In this document: piece after piece, positions 31,764-50,019 of the stretch | Numbering within the stretch: position 1 is the stretch's first letter | Layout of the letters: each line of letters starts with the position of its first letter | Program-made: the position numbers and the translations under genes | Origin: Syngnathus acus | Lineage: Eukaryota > Chordata > Actinopteri > Syngnathiformes > Syngnathidae | Assembly (NCBI RefSeq): GCF_901709675.1 | Contig: NC_051087.1 | Span: 168,501 to 232,500 of the forward strand | Length of the DNA stretch: 64,000 bases | Direction of reading: 5' to 3' | The notes under the pieces: generated by a model | The model's database searches: none | Told to the model about the DNA's origin: nothing | Seen by the model: only the letters and a program-made list of their open reading frames with translations

Positions 31764-34700
31764 TCAGTCAGGAGTGGCCGAAGCGGAGAGCGGCACCAGG
31801 GTGGCGGGGAACATCAGAACCTTGGCCGTCATGAAGGACAGGTCGGGAAGGCCGCAGATCACCTCGGCCGCCTCCGTGCTCAGCTTCTCGTCCTTACGCG
31901 TCCTCCTTCAAAAATTCACGCTCTCATTGCAAGTGCTTGAACAAAAATGGGATTTTTACACAATATTGCCAACAATACAAACGATGACCTACGCCACATT
32001 TTCCATGTCTTGCACAAATCCCAGCGCTCTGTGGAAGGCCTACCTGGTGGAGGTGCTGGTCTTGTCCACGGTGGACATGAGGCGGGCGAAGGCGTCTGCC
32101 ACGCGGCTGCCGGCGCCGCCCGAGTCCATCTTGGCCGTGGTCAGCTCCACCAGCTCGGGGTCCACACCTGCGGGAGAGAGGGACGGCAAAAGTTGCCGGA
32201 ACGCAGCAGCAGCGGCGGCGGCGGCGGCTGGACGGACAGATGGAACGCGGGGGGAAAGCGAGACACGGCGGAAAGCCAGAGACGGCGGCTGACCTGGGAT
32301 GGCGGCCGAGCAGGACGAGCCGGAATCGTCGACAGAACCGAAGAAGTCCAGGTTTAGCAGGAAGGAGCCGCCGCTGGCTGCGGGCCGGCGAGCGTGCGCG
32401 ACAAGCGGCGGCGCAGGAGGGCGAAGAAGAGAAAACCAGACGGGCCTCATTAGGGCCAGTGAGCTGTTCTGAGCGAAACCGACTCCGACCGCAAGGAGAG
32501 AGAGAGAGGCGCGCGTCTCCCGTGGTGGGTGGGAAAACGGGCGGAGAAAAAGAAAGACTAAAAAGACTGTCCTTCAGGATTGGGCGAGATCAAAGGAGCG
32601 GGAGCGAGGGAGGAAAAGCACGCAAAGAAAAGAGCGTCATCCAAATACAGAAAAGACGCAAAGCAAAGTCAACGACCGGGTCGGGTGCACGCAAAGGCCG
32701 ATGCTTTGGCCAGCCGCTCCTCTCCGACTAAGTGAATTCCATTTGAATTGTTTTGCTTTTGGAGGCCTGGACCAAGGAGAGGAAGGAAAGCGGCTTTTGT
32801 GGGATGTTTGTTTGTTTGTTTGCCGAGTGTCCCCCTACCGTCCAAAGGATTGGTAAGGCCACTGCTGCTCCAGTCGAACTGGACGGGCGGGAGCGCCTCC
32901 TGCAGGGAACCACCACCACAGACGTCAGAGCGGCCAGCCCCGAGCCCCGTCCTGAGCCCGGCCCCATCCTCAGCCCAGCCCAGCCCAGCCCAGCCCAGCC
33001 CTCCTCACCTGGACGCCATCCGAGGGGCCCTGAGCCGCCGTTGCCGCTTGCGCAATGGAAGCGATCATCTCTGCCGCCGAGACGGGCTTGGCTGGCTCTT
33101 TGGTGGGCTCCAACATGCCCTGTGGACGTCAAAATACACACACACAGGAGTGATGAAAGGCTAAATTCTTTTTAACACTGGGATGGGCTGAGCGAGCGAG
33201 CGCTCGCTTCCTCAGGACTCGCAGGTGACACCAGCGGTGCTGCTGCGTGTGTGGCGTTATTTTTGTGTCTCTCTCTCTCACCAGGCTGGCGGCGTAGACG
33301 GGCACGATGAGCGGCTGCTTCTTCTGTCCCGTGAACAGCTGAAAGTTTCACGTGCAATCAAAATCAAGGAGGGAGGGAGCACTTGGAGCTCACTCAATTC
33401 TGCTTTGAAGGGAAAGATGCGCACAACTCACAATGTTGCGCGTGTCGATGCCGAGGCAGGCCAGCAGCGTTTTGTTGCAGTAGGAGCCGCCCCACTGATG
33501 CCTGAGGCCCACCGCCTGGTGGACATCTCGCAGCCGCGGCCACACGCCGCCACCGAGCGCGCTACACAAACCACAAGGGACAAGGTGACGCCTGCGTGCG
33601 TGCGATCCTGCTTGCATGCCTCAGATGAGCCGGCGTGTGGAGAGCGCACCTGCCGGCGGCCTCCAGAAGCGTCTTGAGCGAGGCCACCCGCTCCTCGGGG
33701 GAGGCGGCGGCATCTGCGGCCCGGGGAAAGCTCGCTTCCAACAACTTCTCCACTCGAGTCCACGGTGTCTCCTGCAAACGCGACACCAAGCAAAGTCAGC
33801 GACCGGCGTCTCGCCGGAGGAGAAAAGACTGCGCTCGAGCATTCATCCGCAACTAAGCATCATCAAACGCATCCCGCATGATTTTCATCACTTGTTGAAA
33901 ATTGTCCTCCACCAAAATTGCAAGCATCCCACCCATTTGACTTTGGAAAACAACAAGCCACTCTTTGGCCCGAATGCTCGGGTCGGGTTCCACTCACCGA
34001 GCGTCTACTGCCCTCCTGCTCCACGGCGGAGGTCTGGGCCTCTGAGGCGACGTCGTCCGAGCCAAACGGCGCCCACGACGCTTCGGCGGAGGCCAAGGCG
34101 CCCTCCGTCTCCTCTCCGAAGGTGCTCCATCTGGCATCGGCGGCTGCAAAATGGCCGAAGGCGGCTCCTCCCTCTTCATCGGCGTCAGCTTTGGGGGCTT
34201 TGAAGTCGCCAAAGTCATCGCAGGCTTCGCGGCAGTTCGAGCCGGCAAAGGCCTGCTCGCCGAACGGGCCCGCGTCTCCAAAGTCCCCAAATTCCTCGTC
34301 GTCCTCGTCTAGCTGGCTGCGGTCGGCAAGGGTGGCGTTCTCTTCCCGCAAGAGGGGCGGCGAGCCGGTCGCGCTCAGGTCGCCGTACTCCTCCAGGCCG
34401 TCCGTGGACAGCGGCCGGCCTAACGACGTCTCCGTGTCTGAGGTCGAGACGCGGGCGGCGGCGACACCGGCGTTGCCCTCGGGACCGCCGTCGACACGGA
34501 CACCGTCAGGACCTGCGTCGCTGACGCTCGTGCCGTCGACGCTATTGTCGTCGACGCTATTGTCGTCGACGCTATTGTCGTCGACGCTCGTGTCGTCGAC
34601 AGTGATCCATTCAACGCCGACGTGGTCAAGATCGAGACGAATGCCATTGCTAGCTTGGCAGCGGACGCCACCGGCGCCCCGCTCGCCACCGGCGGCGCAG

Positions 34701-35191
34701 TCACTTTGTTCGCCGTCCGGCTGAGCGGCAGTTCTGTGTGCAGCACATCCCCGGTGGTGTCCCGAGTGCGAGAAAGCGGCAAAATCAGCAAAGTCCGCCT
34801 CAGAACCGCCAGCGTCCCCTTCGGCATTGTCGTGGCAGCTGACAAATGTTTGCGGACCCGACTCCACGTCCGAGGACGCGAATCCGTTTGTGATGATCTC
34901 GCCGTCGCCGCCCGCCACATGACAGTCGGGCCTGTTCACGACCGACCGGTCGCGGCTTCCGACGGGCGCCAGATGGCTTCCGGGAGCCACGCCGTTGGCC
35001 TTGACGTCGCGGCGTGCGACCGGCACGCCGTTGAAGAGCTCCAGCGGCGGGGTGGCGAAGGAGGCGAGGCCGGGCGCATCCGGCTCGCCGGCCGACACAG
35101 ATGAAAAGTCGCCAAACTCGTCGTCCTCCTCCTCCGCGTCCTCCATGGGGGGCGGGGACGACGAGTACAGCCGGATGACGTCAGGCTCCAT
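31764..35191 (-). CDS. aftph: Aftiphilin, clathrin accessory protein, 9 exons
   Basis: Binds AP-1/AP-2, gamma-synergin and clathrin in TGN and endosome traffic (family knowledge). Exons: 33998-35191, 33650-33771, 33432-33561, 33282-33338, 33009-33119, 32839-32899, 32294-32377, 32044-32167, 31764-31902. They give 673 aa, shorter than human. It starts MEPDVIRLYSSSPPP. Acidic DEFGDF motifs, probable ear-domain ligands, occur near residue 25 and repeatedly near residues 300-335 (EFGDFGDAG, DDFGDFKAP). Later exons carry CLGIDTRNI, GMLEPTKEPAKPVSA, VQFDWSSSGLTNPLDG and the C-terminal VADAFARLMSTVDKTSTSTR block, all aftiphilin signatures. The large exon 1 holds a pentapeptide repeat (VDDNS). The exon 8/9 acceptor is GAG rather than CAG but keeps frame and a conserved end (GLPDLSFMTAKVLMFPATL). 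Confidence 0.94.
34527..34604 (-). repeat. 15-bp coding minisatellite in aftph exon 1
   Basis: Five or six 15-bp units encode Val-Asp-Asp-Asn/Thr-Ser in tandem. Three central units are identical (GTCGACGACAATAGC on the coding strand). The frame is kept, so unit number could vary without disrupting the gene. Confidence 0.9.
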
Positions 35192-38703
<3,512 letters not shown>

Positions 38704-38837
38704 AGTCAGCCGTCCTCATCTTCCATGGCGGCGACACCCGTTTGGTCGGAGGGACGCCCCGCCCCGCTCTGTCTGGAAGCTGGCGCCAGCCTCTCATCTT
38801 GTGTCGAATTTTGATGTCCTGTTTTTGTCATCGGCAG

Positions 38838-38843
38838 AATAAA
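38838..38843 (+). terminator. tomm20 poly(A) signal
   Basis: AATAAA 135 nt after the stop codon. Confidence 0.7.
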
Positions 38844-39196
38844 CGCCAAAGTGGGAAGAAACGTTGTCCTTCACAACTTGATCCTTTTGTCACTTCTGGA
38901 AGACAATGGCTCAAGTCTTTTCTCCTCATGTGTTTGTTGATGTTTTGTCAGCAGCTGCTCCGCTCCGCTCGCTCCGCTCCGCTCCCTCCTTCATTAGTGA
39001 GAGGAGGTTCGACGCTTGGTTGTAGAATCCGCCAAATTGCCGACATTGGTAAAGGAGGACCGGCCGGACGGAGTCCACGGGCAACGTGATACGAGGAGAC
39101 CCTTTCTGTCCGTACGACTGGACTCGTCTCTGCGCTCATTTGATGATGAAGTCGGGCCCGCGTGGAGCACAAGGGCCGGCGGGCCGGCAAAGCGGT
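38844..39196. other. Convergent tomm20/aplf 3' spacer
   Basis: Contains short CTCCG tandem units (about 38956-38986). No gene is seen. The aplf 3' UTR is expected here, but no canonical minus-strand AATAAA is obvious. Confidence 0.45.
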
Positions 39197-41489
39197 TCAG
39201 TCGGAGTCAGGCGGAGGGACGTAGTCCGAGTCGGAATGGCCGTCCTCGCTGTTGTCGATCAAACTGTCATGGGAGTCCCCATGGGAATCCACGTGGGCCG
39301 CCGCTGCCGCCGTCCCGCGGAGGCTGCGACCTGACAGGAAGCACAAGGTGGTTTGCGGCTTTAATGATGCGTGTGCGTGCGTGCGTGCGTGCGTGCGCGC
39401 ACTTACCTGCTCTCTTTGTGTGCTTGTATTGTTTACGGTGAAGAGGATTCTCCCTGCGTCAAGCGGACAAAAGCAGGCGGTCAAAGGATGGCTCTGACGG
39501 ACCAATCATTTCTCATTCTTCTCGCACGTGAACCGGACCTGTAGCAATCGGTGCCGTAGGGACATTCGGGTCGCTCGTTCTCCTCCGGCTCCTCGTAGTC
39601 TGAGTCTCCGGGATGGCTGCGCTCCCGCAAGTGGAGAGGGTTCTTCCTGAGGGGACGGCAAGTAAGACGGACAGACGGAAAGTGAGCGGAACACAAAGAA
39701 GCCTGCAAAAGCGCTCGGACAGGAAAGTCGTGGTCAAACAAACCTGTAGCAGTCTTTTCCATAAGGACACGCAGCTCGCGGTTGGGAAGCGGCCTGGTCT
39801 TTTTTGTTGCCTTTTGAGCCGGCCTGTCCAGCGCACGCCGCGACGCCGCACGTTTCCGTTGCGACGTCGTCGCAACTCCTACCGGTCGTGACGTCACACT
39901 TGGATGACGGGATGTCCTGAGAGCGCACCGTGTAGCAAAGGTTGGCTGATACACTCTTCAACATCAGCGGTTGTCAAAATGTGCTCGCGTGCGGCTGGGC
40001 TCCCCCTAGTGATCTGCAAAAGCCTCACAACCTTGTGATTTTTTCGGAACTATGATTCCGTTTCAAAATCCACGCGTAATTTCAATCATGTGCCTGCCAA
40101 AATGATGCACTATCACAACATGCATTTTCTTTTGCTACAGAGACTCCAAGGAGACAAACGTAGCGAGTGACACATTTGCTGCATCGACGACTCCGGCGCG
40201 TGCAACACCTGCTGCCACTGGATGGAATATGACAAATGGCCCGGCCGGGATGACATTTTGCTCGCACCTCGGCCCAACAAATTGCTTGTCGGCACGCGAC
40301 GTCCACTCTCTCCGTTACGGTGGTGGTTTGTGTCCACTCATCTGCGCGTGCCCCTTCGTTCCGTCGCCTCTTGACTTTTGTCGTCTCCCCGCCGCGTCGG
40401 CTTTCCTTGCTGGCTGCAATGCGACGAGACGCCATTGGAGATTATTTGGTCACTGGCCGCTCCCCGAGCATGTCGTTGGAGTTCTTCGGCAAGCCCCAAG
40501 GAAGCCCCAAGGAAGCCCCAAGGAAACCCCAAGTGTTTTAGCGCCAGACTAAAATGGCTTCACATCTGGTTGTCTGAAATGAAAAGGTTGTCAGAAGGCG
40601 TTACCTTGGCGTCCGGGGGAGGTGGCGGGGGACGTCCCGACGCGCGCCATCATCCACAAAGGTAAGCGACGTTTCTCGCGAGTCCCAGGCAAGACCGCCG
40701 GGGCCATCTCGCCGCCGTGTTCACACGTGGCACTCGGTCTGGATTGGATGAAAAGTGCGGAGAGCACGGCAGCCCTTTTGACTCGGACGTCCTTGACATC
40801 GGCAGCTTAACGTCCTCCCGCCGGCGCACCCACCCGAGGGGGCCGTCCGCCGCCGCCGCCACTCGAAACATGAGCTGTCCCGGCAGCAGTGAGAAGATGT
40901 CGCCGCGGCGCAGGGGGCACCAGGCGTCTCTCGGCAGCGGGCGAGGCCGCTCGTCCGGCGCCGCTTGCAGGAAGCACGGGTTGGAGTGCGTCTGAATGCC
41001 ACAGCGCAGCACGCGCGCGTGACACGAGTCGTCATCTTTCGACATCAATCTCGGGCCGTCTTTTCGCAGGCCATTGGCAACAGTCTTCTTATCATTCACG
41101 GCCGGTCGCTTTGGGAACAGTCGTCCTGTTTGTTCGACTCACCGGCTTGAGGCGCAGTCGTCCATCTCGGTTGTCCAGCAGGCCGTGTTGTCTGGACACT
41201 CTCTTATCGCTCACCTAACGCATTCATAATAACAAGGATAATAACGATGTTTTTCCCATGTCCATAGTAGTACACAAGAGCGTGCATATCAGTGTGACTT
41301 TTTGAAAGAGCTTTGTCAATAGCTTGGCATTCGAACATCAGCACAAGTTGCAGCACATCTATCTATCTAACTTAAATAATGGGGCGGGGGACTCACTCGG
41401 AGGAAAGGGCCTCGGCCCAGGACAGTCTCCCCAGGAGGAAGCTGGATGGCATCCCCGCCGTCCATCGGAACCAGCTCGAAGCCGGACAT
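39197..41489 (-). CDS. aplf: Aprataxin and PNK-like factor (APLF), 9 exons
   Basis: DNA-break repair scaffold that binds XRCC1/XRCC4 through an FHA domain, Ku80, poly(ADP-ribose) and histones (family knowledge). Model: 41397-41489, 41143-41214, 40863-40991, 40605-40791, 40268-40413, 39744-39916, 39539-39646, 39407-39453, 39197-39330. It joins in frame to 362 aa (human 511). The FHA half includes GETVLGRGPFLR, DKRVSRQHGLL and HSNPCFLQAAP. Exon 4 holds KRRLPLWMMAR, the counterpart of the Ku-binding motif. Two PBZ fingers follow: ACPYGKDCYRKNPLH and RPECPYGTDCYRRENPLH, with HPGDSDYEEPEE between them. The tail is acidic (DSDYVPPPDSD). The exon 3/4 junction and exon 5 are the least certain parts: the 71-nt intron has a weak donor, and exon 5 has little homology. 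Confidence 0.88.
40489..40530. repeat. 12-bp minisatellite in aplf intron 4
   Basis: Three and a half copies of a CCCCAAGGAAG-type unit. Confidence 0.85.
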
Positions 41490-42715
41490 TGTCGCTACAC
41501 TGGGAGGAACATTTCATAATGACTTGATCGGCTAGTGAAATAAACACACGCATGAACTTAAATGCGTCCAGTGTCGAGCACGCCTTTCTCATTCTTTTTG
41601 TTCGTGTTTACCAGGCAGGGTCCGGTCCGTGGGATTGAAACGTCGTCGTTCGTTTCAAACACAACAGAAAAACGGTAGTCGAGCTTTTAGCGTTTACTTG
41701 GTGGAGAACCGGAGCCTTGTGAAAAGCGTTATCTTCTTTTAGCAACTATTTCCAGGAAAAAGACACAACTTAAACAATAGCAACACTAGTTCAATGACGC
41801 CACTTCCTGGCTGGAGAGCGCATGCGCACAACGAGACGTTCCGGTTTCATCATTTTCATTTGACATTGTATTCGTTATTTCTTTTTAGGCACTACACGCG
41901 TATGAGTTTAGCCATTGGAAACTACATACATAAACTAATACGTAAACTAATCCGATAGCGTCTCAGCACGTCTGCGCATGCGCGGTCGAGCGGGAGGGAC
42001 GGACGGACAGACAAACGAATCAATCAATGACCAACCATGTGAATGTCCATCATGAAAGCACGCACTAAAATGTCTTTGGACACGTCTACCAAGTTGAACA
42101 GTCAGTCGCTAGATTTTTTTGTTTATATGAATGTTTTTGTGATTCGCTTGTGTGATTTTTAAAGTGTATTGTGATTTTTCCAGTGAAAGTAATTTAATGA
42201 AAGGAAATAGTTTGCTAATTTATATATATATATAGGCAAGTTTATTTATAGATCACATTTCATGTACAAAACAATTCAGAGTAATATAATTAGGATCGAA
42301 ATAAGGAGACATTGCAGAAATCATACAATCATCTCAAATTGAGAGTAAAATGATTAAAACCAAGCATCAGTCGAGATAGCAGAAATGAGAAATGGCTATG
42401 AAATCAGGAGAATCAAGGATTGATTGACGAGAATGCCGCGGTAAACAAGTTTTCAATTTCAGCCCCGACTCGGATGAGCTGAGGGTTTGTTCCGCAGGTG
42501 AGGAGCAGAGTAACCGACCGCCGCATCACTTTGTTTGCTTCTGGTGCCGCTCGGACTCACAAGTACAGACAAAAACGTCACCCAAAACTCCCCAAGTCAA
42601 CCGATCAAAAGTCACAGAGGAAAGGTTTTGCGTCAGCTCATTTTTAAGGCAAGAAAGAGAGCGGCGAGGAGGCCCATCGTCGGCGCCAGGGAAACGGGCG
42701 GCTATTTTCCCTCGG
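41490..42715. other. aplf promoter side and btbd3 3' flank, AT-rich, about 1.2 kb
   Basis: The aplf promoter is expected at about 41490-41850. The middle is AT-rich. A (TA)n run at 42222-42234 is followed by text resembling a common teleost dispersed repeat (AAGTTTATTTATAGATCACATTTCA-like start at about 42238, to about 42400). The btbd3 3' UTR must overlap the right part. No gene is seen. Confidence 0.4.
42238..42400. repeat. Possible diverged dispersed repeat
   Basis: The opening TTTATTTATAGATCACATTTC followed by ACAATTCAGAGTAAT resembles a repeat start I recall from many fish genomes. It is diverged and unbounded, so the assignment is tentative. Confidence 0.3.
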
Positions 42716-45059
42716 TCAGGCGTAGAAGATGAGCTCGGGAATCTGTCCGCCCTGCACGCCGGTGCCGTTGGTGCTGTCCGAGGAGCACTGGAACTGGAAG
42801 GTGACCTTGCCGCACTGCACCTCTGTCATGCCCTCCTGGCCAAAGTAGCTGAGCTCGTTGCCGTCCAGCACCACGCTGGCCGTGTAGAAGGCGTCGGGCT
42901 CGATCTGCACCGGGTGCTCGAACCAGACGGCGAAGGTGGAGCTGGAGCCGTCCGAGAAGTACTTGACGGCGCGCTGGGCCACGGCGGCGCCCTGCCGCTT
43001 CAGCTCCATCTTGGCGCCGTACTCGGCCGAGCCGCAGCTGGAGCCGTAGAGGCCGAAGCCGGCCACAAAGACGCGCTTGTCCACGGCGAACTGGATGCTG
43101 TCGCAGCGGCCGCGGTAGCGCCACTGGTTGCTGCGGTAGGCGCACGACTGGAAGCGGTGGCAGCGCTGCGGCGCCAGGCCCCGCCGGGGCTTGCTGCAGA
43201 ACAGCAGCTCGGGCTTGTTGGCCGCCGTGTACCACAGGAAGATGTCGTTGGTCTCGTTCAGCGTCAGCACGCCAGACTGCGCCGCCCCGTTGGCAAAGTC
43301 CTCCAGAGCCATGGCGGGGATGCGGATCAGGTAGATGGCCTGAGCGACAGAGAGCCAGCGAGTGAGTGAGAGAGAGAGCCGGCGAGAGAGAGAGAGACAG
43401 AGCCGGCGAGAGAGAGAGAGACAGAGCCGGCGAGAGAGAGAGAGAGAGCCGGCGAGAGAGAGAGAGAGAGAGCCGGCGAGAGGCGCTTCACTGATGCGCT
43501 CAACCCACCCGCCGCTGCCACGTCTTGCGTTTGGCCCCATGGCTCACCTTGCCCAGCACCAGTCTCTTGTTCTCCACGGTGGGGCCCAGTTCCCGGCGCC
43601 GGCACTCGGCCCGGGCCCAGTTGAGCGCTGCCTCAAACAGCACCGTCTCCTTGGCGTTGAGCGTCTCGCGGCGCAGGATGCTCTCCAGCGTGTGCGCGTC
43701 GATGTCGCAGAAGCCGTCGGAGCGCAGCGCCAGCTCGGCCTGGGCGTCGATCACCTCCCAGCAGCGCTGAGTCAGCTCGGGCTCCTCGAAGAGGCAGCTC
43801 TGAGACAGCAGCACGCAGGCGTTCTTGGCGCTCAGGCTGGTCTCCAGGAAGTTGACGCAGGCGCGCGCCAGGTGCGGCACAATGTACTTCTTGGCGGCGT
43901 ACAGCGTGGCCAGAACCGTGTCGGCGCACAGCTCGATCTCGTCGCAGTAGATGTACCTGGAGCGCAGCGCCCGTTAGCCCGCTTTCCTCGCGAGAAAGAC
44001 GGCCGACGCGGAACATAGACGAAGGAGTCGCCGGCGGCTTCTCCGGCCCGGCCGCCCGGGAACCAACAAAATGGGGCCGATTTGTCTGTGGAAACGGCGA
44101 GCCGACGCGGAGAAGCCCGAGCTGGAGCAAACGTGCATTGGCTGCACTCACCTGAGCATGGCCAGAAAGGACGGCGGCTCCACGTCGGGGATGCGGATCT
44201 CGTCGCGGTCCTCGGCCAGCTCGCCGTAGAACATGGCGTGGAACACCGAGCTGCCCACCGCCAGGACGTACTGGACGCACAGAAGGGTGTTTCTAACGGA
44301 GCTCAACTTTTGCCAGCCCGTCTCGGCTTTTTGAAACCGCCGCCGTCCAATTCGAAGGGGCAACGTTCATCGGCGCGCTCGCAAACGAAGCGGACTTTTT
44401 TGGCCGTGTGAGCCGCGCTACCTTGTGGCCCGGAACCCGCTGCGTGCCGCCCGGCGGTCCCACCACAAAGTAGACGTCTGCCATCATGTCATTGTTAAAC
44501 ATGACTGAGTTCCTGCGGGGGGGGGGGGGAGAAAAAAAAAACCAACTAATTGACTTCTGCTCTTTCTTGAATCTCTTTTCATTACTTGAGAGATGATTTT
44601 GTCCCCACTCTTGGCTATATCAAGTATTGAGAATCCTTTGGAGATGGAAAAAGGCTACTGTTAAATCAAGCCCGACCATCAATCAATTGTCAATCCAGCC
44701 GATTAATCGGTCGGGCCCGACTAACCCTAAGGTAAGGATCCTGCCGTCCCCCCCGCCCCAGGGCCTTCCATTTGTCGTTTGGCGACAGAAAGTTTTGAGT
44801 TGCATAATTTCGCATGCTTGGGGCCGCTCCAAGCCACCTACCTCTCGCGGATGGTGGGGTAAAGGCCCTGCCAGGCGCAGCCGGAGCCGCCGCCGTTGTT
44901 GTTGCTGCTGCTGCTCAGGTTCTGATAGTCGTGCGTGGGATGGCACTCCTGGTCCTGCCGCCGCTGCTGCTGCTGCTCCTCCTCCTCCTCCTCCTCCTCC
45001 TGCTGCTGCTCCGAGGCGGACGGAAGAAGCTTCTTGCCGGGAAACAACTCCGCGGCCAT
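42716..45059 (-). CDS. btbd3: BTB/POZ domain protein 3 (BTBD3), 5 exons
   Basis: BTB-BACK-PHR protein linked to dendrite orientation and probably a Cullin-3 adaptor (family knowledge). Exons: 44842-45059, 44422-44512, 44152-44270, 43548-43956, 42716-43339. They give 486 aa. The N-terminus has Gln/Glu runs coded by CAG/GAG repeats, then WQGLYPTIRER, as in BTBD3. The BTB domain runs from MFNNDMMADVYFVVGPPGG through SSVFHAMFYGELAED. The BACK domain includes KKYIVPHLARACVNFLET and LFEEPELTQRCWEVIDAQ. The PHR domain in exon 5 includes QRCHRFQSCAYRSNQWRY and ends GGQIPELIFYA. GELAEDRDEIRIPDVEP separates it from BTBD6. Intron 4 is a GA/CCGGC minisatellite. Confidence 0.95.
43359..43490. repeat. GA-rich minisatellite with CCGGC interruptions in btbd3 intron 4
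   Basis: Alternating (GA)n blocks and AGCCGGC units repeat about six times. The minus strand reads CTCTCTCT-GCCGGCT and serves as the polypyrimidine tract for exon 5. Confidence 0.9.
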
Positions 45060-46043
45060 TGTCTAGCAGTCACGCCGCAGAGCGCCTGGCGCTCATGGCA
45101 GCCGCCGGCCGGCGGGCCGGCCTCACGCTCAAAACGGCTCACAAACGGGTCTCGGGAGAACCTAAGTGGGAGGGGTGGCAAACTCCGTTTCGTTCACACA
45201 AACTTTCCAGTCAGTCGGGCTGCGACAGAGATCCGCCGCGCATGTTTTCTTCAAGGAGCGGGTTAGGGTTAGAGTTAGGGTTAGTTCATGTCTCCAGAAG
45301 GCATGACGTCCGAATTGATCTCCGAAACGCGCTTCGGGGATGCTATGCGAACGCCAATGGACACTTTAGGAGGCCTGCCGCAGTTTGCGCTTGCTGGCTG
45401 GCGTTGGAAGAGCGCAGCACTGAGTTAACAGAGCAAGGCGAAAAGCGTCAAAGGTGTGTTTTGTTTGGGTTTTCCGCCGGCGGCGCTGTTAGCGTCATGC
45501 TAACTAGCACACGAGCGACAGTCGGAGGAAGCGACACCGAATCGCTCCGCGGTCTTAACAAAACAAAAACTGACTTACGTAAAAGTTTTTCACACGCGTT
45601 GACGTGCATCGCCGGAGCCTGCGGAGGGTTTACAAAAGATGAACTTGTCGAAGGAAGATGCACTTTTTGTTGTCGACTGTTGAAGACGAGCCGAGATGGT
45701 GTCTTGTTCGACTGACCTTCAATTGTGGGCGCACTCGAGGCCACGGCGAGGCATCGCCCCCTGGTGGAGCCAAGACCCAATCGTCGTCTTTATCACAGAA
45801 AGTAGGACACGCACCCTAGGACACGCACCCTATCCTATCCTATCCTATCCTATCCTATCCTATCCTATCCTATCCTATCCTATCCTATCCTTCACTTCAC
45901 TTGCCCTGCGTGGGCGTTTGTGAGAGACCGACGCCACTTGTTCATCAGCTGATGCGCCACAGCCGCGTGTGCGTGTGCGCGTGGACGCGTACTTAAAATT
46001 GAAGGCCGGCGCGCGCTCATGGTCGCGCCCACCGGTCCTCGTC
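45060..46043. promoter_or_regulatory. Divergent spacer between btbd3 and the LC3C-like gene
   Basis: Begins with the GC-rich btbd3 5' UTR/promoter. A short telomere-like GGTTAGGGTTAGAGTTAGGG tract is at 45259-45284. A (TATCC)n pentanucleotide array is at about 45829-45891. The last about 100 bp include the palindrome CATCAGCTGATG (E-box, about 45945-45956) and are probably the LC3C-like promoter/5' UTR. No gene is seen. Confidence 0.45.
45829..45891. repeat. (TATCC)n pentanucleotide array
   Basis: About 12 tandem 5-bp units. Confidence 0.95.
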
Positions 46044-46957
<914 letters not shown>

Positions 46958-47896
46958 CACAGTCGCAACAACCACCCCCCCGCGTGTCAGTGTGTATACA
47001 AAGAACGTTTTGTGTATTTTAATAAATAAATCTTATGTATATGTCAGCACCTTTTGCATCTGTAGCAATCTCTTGATTTGCTGGTCAAGTGTCACTGCTG
47101 CACGTTTATTTTTTTCCATTTGGCCACAAATGGCCACAGGTGCTCCAGAGTCCTGATGAAAGCAGCAGAACTGAGCGGCCACACCAAGCTTTTGCCCACT
47201 TGGTACACCAAGGGAAATCAAACAAACTGTCAAAATGTGAAGAAAATGTTTGGGGCTCTGAATAGTTTATTTTTCTTTTTTTAAAGGTGAAGCAAAATCA
47301 CCTGTTGCACACCCTTGCATCAACAGGCCCAAATGACTGACTCAAATTTGGACACCAAATAGTTTTGAACTGTCATGGATTGTTGGTTGTACCATCAGTA
47401 TTGTGAAAGCATAATTGGCGTTCCTAAGCCAAGTGGAAAAAAAGTCATAGCAAGTGAGGAATCAAACATCTCCTTCATGGTTTAATGGACTGTGTCATAT
47501 ATACACTTTACAGATGGCCGGGCCACAACGGAGCACACGCCGGCCGCTTAGCATCATGCTAGCACACAGCGGCACGTATTTACATTTGAGAGAGAAGGGG
47601 GGGGGGCGTGGTTGTCAGGCCCCGCTAAGAGCAGCCAGAAGGCACGAGATGGAATATCGTGCCTGTGCCCAGCGTGTGCTGCATTGCAAAATGAGGACAA
47701 TGTGAAGACACAAACAAAAAAACAAAAGTATGTGTGGATTAAAAAGAGGACCTGCACAGGTGTGTGTGTGTGAAGACAAAAAAAGCAGACTGCCAGCCAG
47801 CTCCCGTGCTATTGCTGACTCGGGTGTCCAATTTGTTGCGTTGCGTCTCCACGCACCGTCTCAAAGCTCCTTGTGGCGAGCTCGCCGGCCGCCAGA
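46958..47896. other. Convergent 3' spacer between the LC3C-like gene and rab1a
   Basis: Contains the LC3C-like 3' UTR with AATAAA at 47021-47026. AT-rich sequence and the rab1a 3' UTR follow from about 47450 rightward. No coding exon is supported. Confidence 0.5.

Positions 47897-50019
<2,123 letters not shown>

Noticed and set aside
31549-32292. 247-codon plus-strand ORF
   Set aside because: Low-complexity, antisense to aftph exons 8 and 9, with a poly-Gly run from a poly-G tract.
33918-34724. 268-codon plus-strand ORF
   Set aside because: It is antisense to the large aftph exon 1. The minus frame carries the aftiphilin motifs, so this is a shadow ORF.
40338-40532. Minus-strand ORF with LAEELQRHARG as an aplf exon
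   Set aside because: No usable acceptor joins it in frame to exon 4. The acceptor at 40414 gives an in-frame exon 5 in another frame, and the start of this ORF is a 12-bp minisatellite.
45259-45284. Telomere-like GGTTAGGGTTAG tract as a chromosome-fusion scar
   Set aside because: Only about four imperfect units. Similar CCCTAAC snippets occur at about 18972 and 52892, so chance or local repeats explain it.
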